Assembly: GCA_019775845.1 (NCBI GenBank)
Contig: JADQAV010000002.1
Span: forward strand, 2,170,001-2,234,000
Length of the DNA: 64,000 bases
Origin: Myrmaecium sp. VS I D KN 1
Taxonomy: Eukaryota; Ascomycota; Dothideomycetes; Valsariales; Valsariaceae
Direction of reading: 5' to 3'
The position numbers and the translations under genes were made by a program. The notes beneath the pieces are model-generated. The model searched no databases, was not told the DNA's origin, and worked only from the letters and a program-made list of their open reading frames with translations. How positions within the stretch are numbered: the first letter of the stretch is position 1; each line of letters opens with the position of its first letter. Below are positions 57,130-64,000 of this stretch, one piece after another.

Positions 57130-57933
57130 TCACTCCTCCCCCGTCAACTCACGATACCGCTTCCCAAACGTAGCATCCCACTGCTCCACAACCTCCTCGC
57201 TCATACCAGCACCAATGGTATCGCGGTCCTCCCGCAGACCACGGACCACAAACTCCATAAACTCCTCCACGCTAAGCGCATTCGGATTCTTCTCCTTCGT
57301 GTTATCGCGGGGGTCAGCGCGTTCGCGGTGAAGATCCGTCGTCACGCTCGGCGGAGCGATCTCCACCACCCGGATGCGCGCGCCGCCCTCACCAGCGGCC
57401 CGCAGCTGAGAGCGCAAAGCCAGACTCCAGCAATGCAGCCAGGCCTTGGTGCCGTTGTAGACCGGGTTGATGACGCTGAAGGGGACGAAGCCGAGGATGG
57501 AGCTCACGTTCACGACGACAGCGCCGCCGGGCCGCGCGCGGAAGTGCTTCAGCAGCCGGAGCGTCAGATGCATCGGCCCGCGGACGTTGATGTCGATCTC
57601 CTGGTCCGCCTTGGCGAGAAACTCGTCCGGGTCCTGCTCGAGCGCCTGCAGCGGCCGCTGGACGCCGGCGTTGTTGACGAGGCAGTCGACCTCCGGGTGC
57701 TCGGCCAGCAGCCGCGCGACGAACGGCGCGAGCGACGGGATGTCGCCCGTGTCCAGGACGTACCAGGCCGCCGCCCCGATCTCCGCGGCGCTCGCCCGCA
57801 CCGTCGCCTCCGTCCGGCCGGCGATGATGACCTTCTTGCCTTCGGAGATGAAGTATTTGGCCAGGGCCTTGCCGATTCCGCCCCCGCCTCCTGTCACGAG
57901 GGCGCATTGGAAGCTCATGTTCTTGGAGGACAT
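57130..57933 (-). CDS. Short-chain dehydrogenase/reductase
   Basis: Single exon, 267 residues starting MSSKNMSFQCALVTGGGGGI. Classical SDR marks are present: TGGGGGIG for the nucleotide, NNAG (LVNNAGVQRPL), the active-site Ser in VVVNVSSILGFVPFS and Tyr-x-x-x-Lys in VYNGTKAW. IAPPSVTTDLHRE follows as the PG-like loop. After the first strand, IIAGRTEATVRASAAEIGAA has Arg at the position that usually favours NADP. It resembles DltE-like oxidoreductases. The start could also be the Met at codon 6. There are no introns. The substrate is unknown, and the upstream flavoenzyme on the same strand is 1.1 kb away, so linkage is only possible. Confidence 0.92.
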   Translation of the reverse strand: MSSKNMSFQCALVTGGGGGIGKALAKYFISEGKKVIIAGRTEATVRASAAEIGAAAWYVLDTGDIPSLAPFVARLLAEHPEVDCLVNNAGVQRPLQALEQDPDEFLAKADQEIDINVRGPMHLTLRLLKHFRARPGGAVVVNVSSILGFVPFSVINPVYNGTKAWLHCWSLALRSQLRAAGEGGARIRVVEIAPPSVTTDLHRERADPRDNTKEKNPNALSVEEFMEFVVRGLREDRDTIGAGMSEEVVEQWDATFGKRYRELTGEE

Positions 57934-58439
57934 GGTGCTTGAAGTATACCAGGCAGGATATGGCGTGAACAGTAAATAGTTTGGAAGGGAAAGAGTAACG
58001 ATTTGATATTGTCGGCGGACTGTGTTCTTCTCTACAATTCACTCCTTCTAGTTATAACTAAAAGTCATGACGTGGGTAGCTGGTGGGTCACCTGCGGACC
58101 GCTACGGTACTCCACTCACTAACTGTGCCCCTGCATTGACTTGACAACCACTCCCTTCAGAATCACGAATTCGCATGAATCAGGCTATTTACTTCTTCCA
58201 GACCCATCATCAAGCATCTAATTGTTGCCCCGTCATTACGGTAAGTACATACATAACGTTCGTAGTCCAGCTATAGCGTTCATTTCTGCACGTAGTCCAC
58301 CAAAGCACAAAACGAATAATCAGCCAAAAGCTCCTTTATGAAGAGAGAAAATCCCCGTGAAACGCTCCCAGTGACTCCAAACAAAGAGGAAAAAAACCAG
58401 TTTCATCCGAGTCGGCATTTTATTCTGAATCCAAGGGCA
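57934..58439. other. Intergenic stretch, no gene seen
   Basis: Promoter side of the SDR gene and 3' side of chitin synthase. No feature recognised. Confidence 0.4.
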
Positions 58440-61400
58440 TCACCTCCCAAACGTGCTGCCCAAGCTGCTCGGCGCAATGCTGCTCAACTTGCTGCTAACC
58501 CAGCTACCGCTCCACCAGCTCATCCGACTCGAGCGGCCCCACTTCTTCCTTCCACCGCCCAGGCCGGTCTTGTTGCGGCACCTCTCTCCCCACTTCAGCT
58601 TCCCTTCAGCGATGGAGTGGATGATGTTGATGACTCCGAACGCACTCGAACCACAGGCCCGGAAGACAGCGAGAGACGCGACGGACCAGAGGATGAACTT
58701 GAGATAGTAGTTGTCGCCGATCTCATCGATGCCATACGCCTCGCTGACGGCCATGGCCAGGATGGCGTTGAGGATCATCCATACGACGACCATGTACGTG
58801 CGGACGGCGCGGTAGTAATCCTCCTGGGCCTGGGCTTCGGAGATGCCGCCCGATGGAACCTCGACACGGTCGCGGAGGTTGCGCAGGGCCTCGTCGTATC
58901 CGGAATCGATGTCCAGCTGTTCGGAAGGCATCTCGAGCTCGACCACGCCGGCGCTTCCCTTGGCGGCACCGAGGTCGGTGTTGATGACGTTGTCACCCTT
59001 CGTACCCCAGGTCACGTCGTGGGCGTTGCAGAAGGCGTACACCTGCAGCGTGCAAATGTACGATGGGAGAAGAGCGAAATACTGCGCGGAACTCGTGAAC
59101 ATGTGCCAGGGATCCAGGTAGAGGAAGCTCATCAGGAAGTACAATCCAATGGTCGAACAGGTTGACACGATGAGGTTGGTGAAGACATTGTTGCCCAGGG
59201 TGAGATCAGCATCCGAAGCGGTCAACTGCTTGACCACGATGTAAATCGAGGCGAAAGTCACGTAGGCCATGATGATGCCGTACCCGATCATACTGGTCAA
59301 GAACATCTTCTTCGCACCTTGCGGCCGGTTACCCATGGAAAGGATGAACTGCATGCAGATGAGCAGAACACAGGTGTAGCGCAAGATGATGAAGATGACT
59401 TTGCCGATGTTGTGACCAAAAGGATCCATATCCTCATCGGCCAGAGAGCCGGCGATGAAGTAGAAAGTCAGGTAGAAGTTGGCCAGGGAGAAGTACGTGA
59501 AGAGGAGGGAGACGAATTGGTAGATGAATTCGGTGTGGAGGAGAATTTTGCGCCAGAGAGTGTGGTCGGTGGCCCAGACTTGCTTGAAATGGAGGAGGGA
59601 GTAGACGGCCGCAAAGAAAGCACCGTTCAACCAACGACGGCGCTGAGATATAAACTCAGGCACGGCATCTACGAGGTCTGTTAGTTGGATCCTGATATAG
59701 GAATCTCATCACTCACCAGGCACATCGGTTTCACCGGTCGCGCTCTTGACATATTTGAGAACCCATCTTTCGTTCCGCTTCGCGACGAGCTCCCAGCAGA
59801 GAATACGATCTTCCGCGAGATACATATTCGCCGTGAACACGTCTGCGTCTTGGCCGTGGAGAGTTTCTCCCTTGAAATACTGACTCAACGGCCCGTGACC
59901 GGTCTCGTCGTTTTGAAGGGCGTGGTAACGGTATGCACTCAGCGCGCCTGGAAGCACAGTGATATAACCAAACACAGACTCCAACGGCTTGTCGAGGATA
60001 TTCGACATCTTATACTCGAAGTTCTGCGACGCGACGAGCGGGTTGAGCAGACCCAGCCAGCCTTTCCCTTTCCCAGCCTTGATTTCTCCAGCAGCTCCAG
60101 CGACGTTCGAGTCGGTGTCGAAGGCTTTCCAGAGATGGTAAAGCGCCTTAGGACCAGGCTTGGTACCAACGTCCAACAAGATACACACGTTCGGGTTGAG
60201 GGCACGACCGATCGCATTAAAGAACCAGCGGTGGGAGTTGAGTTTCTTCTGGTTCTTCTCTTTCATGCAGAAGATCAGCTGGCAAGGCATGATGCCCTTT
60301 TCAGCGCCCTTGAATTTCAAGTCCGAGTCAAGAGACACCTGCGTGGTGTATTCGTAGACGTGAGCCGTGACCTCGCGCGAGTTGACCAAGTTCTTCGCAA
60401 TGCCTTCCTGGTAGCATCCCAGCGCGGCCAGCGCATCCAAGGTGCGCGGATGCACCTTGTGCCGACCGTCTGCGATGATGCAGACGACGATCTTCTGCCA
60501 GCCATCTTTCCCCCATGTCCGAGACTTCGTACGAGAGCAGAAATGTGAGATGTTGCGCATGACGCCGTGCATGGTCCGAGTGAAGTCGATTTCGGTTTCG
60601 TTGTACATGGTAATACAAACCAGGAGCTCAGTTTCTCGAGGAGGAGCCGAAATCTGCTGCCTTAGCTTGAAACCACGCTCCACGAAGTCATCCGGGTCAC
60701 AAGTCACGGCAGTGTATCGCATGTGAGTAAACTCAATATCGTCCTTGCGCGGAAGGAACTGGCTGAGGATGGTCGGAATCTTACACTCCAGGACAAGTTC
60801 ACCGTTGATCAATCTGACTTCTTTCTTCGTCATCTGGGCCTGGCGGGCTCCTCGGCGCATTTGGGCTCCTGTCGGTGCTGGTCCGTAGTGCTCGACCTTC
60901 TCATCCGGGTAGTAGTCTTCAGTGAAAGTGGATTGCGATCCGAATGAGGCCTGAGGGTGAAGCTTGGGGAAGTCGTCCGCAGGACCGAAAACATCATCGT
61001 CGGCTTCATCGATAGGAATGCTGGTCATGTCGGACAAGTCCTTGTTGGAGTCACGGGACATAGGCCTGCCCCCAGCGAACAGCGGGGCGGGAGGCAGCGG
61101 ACGTTTTGGGCTTCCGCCATATCTTGAAGAAGGCGTTCCAGGCCTCGGACTGCCGTTGATGTCGATTGGTTCGTACGGAACGTTCGTGGCTGAGGGACGT
61201 GGCCAGTCTGACATCGAGCTTCGAGAATACGGTCGCGTAGGCGAGCTCCGGCCGGGGGACGATGGTCGATACGACATGTACGGGGGTACTTCTGCTGCAG
61301 GGGGAGGGATCTCGGGAGCATCATCCAGCAGAGACGGAGCCCGCGATAGCGAGCTAAGGGAAGGTTGGTATGATCGGGTCAACGGTGTGGGTCTGTTGTT

Positions 61401-61883
61401 GGTGTTTGGTGAGTCTTTGGTCGGCACTTCTTTCTTCGTTGGCGATTGAAATTTGACAGTTTTGGCCTGTTTAGGCCGCAGTTGGGAAGATGACATGCGA
61501 GATGGGTTGGAGCCGGCGAGCGACTCAGACGCGCCGCGGAGTAGATCGACAATGGCCGACTCAAGTCGTGCTGACTCTGCCGTCTTGCTTTCCGCTTGGC
61601 CGTCTGACTGTCCGCACCGGGCCACCAAAGAACTCGACGTTGGGGGCTTGATAAGAGACGTAGAAGAAGAAGACGAAGAAGAGCGTGACTGGTGAGTACT
61701 AGAAGAAATCGAAGAGGCTACTGACGGTCTGTATCCACTGTCTTCCGCGTTGGTCAACAGTCGCATAGTAGAGCCACTCTGCGGCAAGTGCGAAGGTATG
61801 GCGTCGTCCTCGTCGGTGGGCACATAAGAAGGAGGACCGCCATACCGCGGAGGCACGTTGTTTGGGGTTTCCGGCCGGTCCAT
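58440..61883 (-). CDS. Chitin synthase, division 1 (class I/II type)
   Basis: Two exons, 59717-61883 and 58440-59668, with a 48-nt intron (donor GTGAGT, branch CTAAC), giving 1131 residues. The first 360 residues are disordered (Ser/Pro-rich), longer than I recall for many relatives, so a later start is possible. The catalytic part has [80 protein letters not shown] and [20 protein letters not shown], giving the EDR and QRRRW motifs. About seven membrane helices follow, with [13 protein letters not shown] between. It adds GlcNAc from UDP-GlcNAc to chitin at the plasma membrane. The intron sits just before the QRRRW block, restoring [17 protein letters not shown]. Confidence 0.95.
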
Positions 61884-63477
61884 GATGACTGCTGAGCAGT
61901 CTCAATGGCAACGCGAGGAATGCAAGAGGAACGCGGTCGGCCGAGCTGGAGGGTCAGTCGCACTTGTAACGATACCGATGTGTCGCTGGAGATGCAGCAA
62001 AGAGACTGTGAATGGAAGAGTCGGAGAAGAACGAATGCTGAGGAAGAAAGATAGACAACCACTAAGCAAGAGGTACACGACGAACTAAGAGTTGATGGGC
62101 GCGGCGTGATGTGGTCCTTTGTGTGGACGGGGCGTCCATCGATGTATTTACCAACGTCCGTCAACACTCGGTTGCTTGGGCGACCTGTGATCGGCTACCC
62201 GCTCGCTACATCTGGATCGACGTCCCAGGGCACGGACCACGTGGAGCTGAACAAACTCTCCGACCCCCACGAGGCTGTGAACTTCCGTTCTATGCAAGCA
62301 ATCATAATTCATCATCCCGAAGTCTCCTCATTTATTGGCCGCTCTTTGCATGACGACTGCATTCACGAGTACCTTAGGCCCTGGATCTGTCAGCGACTAA
62401 GGGATTCACCCGCCTTTTATGTCTTGCATAAGCACATCCTCGATACATACGCATGCCCAACATAACATACGCCAGGAGGCGTGAGACCGTATCCCGGAAT
62501 TCCTAGTTCCAGGGAGGGAGGTCCTCGACATATATATACATCTTCGCGTGTTTCTCCCACCGCCTACATGATGATACTCATGAAGCCCATGTGCTTACTC
62601 CGTACCGCGCCATGCTCCTATTCCCAAGGGAACCGTGCGTATAACAACGGCGTTTCGCACGGACTTCAATCGATCTGCGCGCGTCACTCGATGATACACG
62701 CGCGCGTACGCACGCACATTGTATACTTAAGAGAACAAGACCAAGGCCAAATAACTTCGAAAGAATGGTGATAATCCTAGCCTTCCAAGAGGTACTTAGG
62801 TAGCCGATCTCAGTGCTGTATGCTCGCTGACGACAAGCAAACCAAGAACGTGATCAGTACCCGTCCAGCTTGGCTGCGAGGTGCTCAAGAGTAGCCCATT
62901 CAAGAGCTAGATCGATATACTGTATGTAGTGGTGGAAGAACTCCACTCGTTGATATAGTAGAATGAGAACAGCACCTGCTTGTGACATTCTACCCAACAT
63001 CTTGGTCAATCGATGGCCCTTCATTTCTGCCCACGACATTCCCACCGAAGGACTTCATGCGGAAGACAGAGGTAGAATCCATGGCATCCCCTCGGAAGAT
63101 TCTTTCTCGAAGCGTGAGGAGGGGGCCGAATGGTTGCCGACAGATGGCGGCCGCGCTTGACTTCCAAGAGAGAATCCGTGTAGCTTTTGGTGCCTTGCAC
63201 CGTGACGAATTTGCTCGAACGAGCGGAGCGGCTGCTGATCATGCTCATTGAACGTCCGGTCTCACTCTCCCGCGCAGGCCATCGGTACGCCATTTTCCAG
63301 AGCGCAAGATCAAGCAGGTCATCGCACCAAGCAACTCCCCGCAGCTGCGAAGGAAGCAATGCCATGGATCCACACCAGACCCATACCCATCATCCAGCCA
63401 CGCCGCTCTCACCCTCAAAAAAGCCAAATCTCAATCCCAAATCCAGAGCACCTCCCTCCCTTTCCCCCCTCCAACGA
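61884..63477. other. Intergenic stretch, no gene seen
   Basis: 1.6 kb between the chitin synthase start and the 3' end of the PPTase gene. Presumably the chitin synthase promoter and upstream sequence. It contains an alternating purine-pyrimidine run (CACGCGCGCGTACGCACGCACAT, about 62697-62720) and TATATATACAT near 62532. Short frames at 62950-63250 are not convincing. Confidence 0.4.
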
Positions 63478-64000
63478 TCAATCCACCTCCCCACCACCAC
63501 CCTCCATCACCGGCGCAATACAACACGCCGTCGCATACGCCGTCTCATGACTAATACTAACCGGCACCACCTGTCCCTCCAACCCCGACACATCCCCCGG
63601 ATCTCCCTCCGGCGGCGTCAGTCGCCATTCAACACCCCCATCCTCCCCAGCCCCACAACCCCCCACCCTCACCCACAACGGCTCCCCCACCCCATCATCC
63701 CTCACCCCGGGATCCAACACCAGCGCGTACGGCCGGGGGCCCCCGTGCTCCTTCAAGATGAGAATCTCATGCAGCCGCAGCCGCCGCGGTCGCACGGCCT
63801 TGATGACGGCTTCCTTGGCCGCCCAGCGCGCGGCCAGGTAGCGTGCGCGTGCCCCCTCCAGCCCTGGGCCGGAGGGGAGCGCGGCCCAGAAGAGGTGCTG
63901 TTCCCGCGCCGTCAGCAGGCGGCGGAGGAAGCGGTGGAGGGTGTTGAGGTGGGTGGGCGCCTCTGCGGGCTCCCCCGCGCCGTCGCCGCCGTCGTGGTGG
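63478..64000 (-). CDS. AcpS-type 4'-phosphopantetheinyl transferase, 3' part
   Basis: The gene runs off the right edge; 174 codons are visible, ending at 63478. The visible frame reads RFLRRLLTAREQHLFW, then RYLAARWAAKEAVIKAVRPR, the helix with the magnesium-binding Glu and CoA-binding Lys, and VPVSISHETAYATACCIAPV, the SISH strand. The intervening part is low-complexity and Gly/Glu/Val-rich (VRVGGCGAGEDGGVEWR). The AcpS-like order and small size suggest the enzyme that loads the phosphopantetheine arm on mitochondrial acyl carrier protein (fungal PPT2). The N-terminal Asp motif (GxDi) is outside the window. The sequence from 63540 to 64000 is unusually CG-rich. Confidence 0.8.
   Translation of the reverse strand, partial: HHDGGDGAGEPAEAPTHLNTLHRFLRRLLTAREQHLFWAALPSGPGLEGARARYLAARWAAKEAVIKAVRPRRLRLHEILILKEHGGPRPYALVLDPGVRDDGVGEPLWVRVGGCGAGEDGGVEWRLTPPEGDPGDVSGLEGQVVPVSISHETAYATACCIAPVMEGGGGEVD

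Noticed and set aside
53616-57933. Possible aromatic-degradation cluster of the phenol hydroxylase-like gene with the SDR gene.
   Set aside because: Only two genes, 1.1 kb apart, without a ring-cleavage enzyme, transporter or regulator nearby.
1-64000. Secondary-metabolite cluster, suggested by LovD-like, PPTase and oxidoreductase genes.
   Set aside because: They are scattered among housekeeping genes, no PKS or NRPS backbone is present, and the PPTase looks like the mitochondrial AcpS type.

Overview
The window reads as chromosomal DNA of a filamentous ascomycete (Pezizomycotina). It is GC-rich and gene-dense, with about 29 protein genes and one tRNA gene. Most introns are short (about 50-120 nt), with GTAAGT- or GTATGT-like donors and CTAAC or CTGAC branch sites close to the acceptor. 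Several gene families point to the same group: mannitol-1-phosphate 5-dehydrogenase, a class I-type chitin synthase, a fungal LrgA-LrgB fusion, NUR1, a monopolin Pcs1/Csm1 subunit and a CRT10-like protein. I rebuilt exon structures by hand from splice signals, reading frame and recalled family alignments. They are predictions; the class within the Ascomycota was not determined.

Layout. 1-161: 5' end of a beta-lactamase/transesterase-like gene that runs off the left edge. 841-3831: two divergent paralogues built from repeats of unknown function, one with a J-like HPD tail. 4028-6347: a tiny membrane protein and a GH47 mannosidase, divergent. 6855-9736: a low-complexity protein and an alpha/beta hydrolase. 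10641-12452: PNS1 choline-transporter-like protein. 12453-15126: the longest gene-free stretch, with simple repeats. 15127-16361: mannitol-1-phosphate dehydrogenase. 17319-19757: RBR ubiquitin ligase. 20204-24188: nitronate monooxygenase and HPPK-DHPS folate enzyme, divergent. 24887-27693: NUR1 and V-ATPase subunit F, divergent.

28480-31304: NPC2-type lipid transfer protein and a CUE1-like ERAD protein. 31981-34453: a membrane-anchored barwin-fold protein and a protein with SUMO-related motifs. 35661-40839: mitochondrial Hsp70 and a CRT10-like WD protein, divergent. 41509-43067: cystathionine beta-lyase. 43959-45649: GLO3 ArfGAP. 46208-48181: LrgA-LrgB fusion. 48429-50581: MTFP1-like protein and ATP synthase subunit k, divergent. 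51041-52728: Pcs1/Csm1. 53019-53103: intron-containing tRNA-Cys next to an AT-rich island. 53616-56039: phenol 2-monooxygenase family protein with a 12-nt microexon. 57130-57933: short-chain dehydrogenase. 58440-61883: chitin synthase. 63478-64000: 3' part of an AcpS-type phosphopantetheinyl transferase.

The genes are mostly unrelated housekeeping functions. Mitochondrial ones recur: Hsp70, Atp19, MTFP1-like, and possibly the HPPK-DHPS and the PPTase. Endomembrane ones recur too: V-ATPase, GLO3, CUE1, GH47 and chitin synthase. I see no secondary-metabolite cluster, virus-like element, CRISPR array or intact transposon. The most novel-looking content is the divergent repeat-protein pair at 841-3831. 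The LrgA-LrgB fusion, the hydrophobic insertion within the RBR ligase and the recurrent very small first exons also deserve attention.
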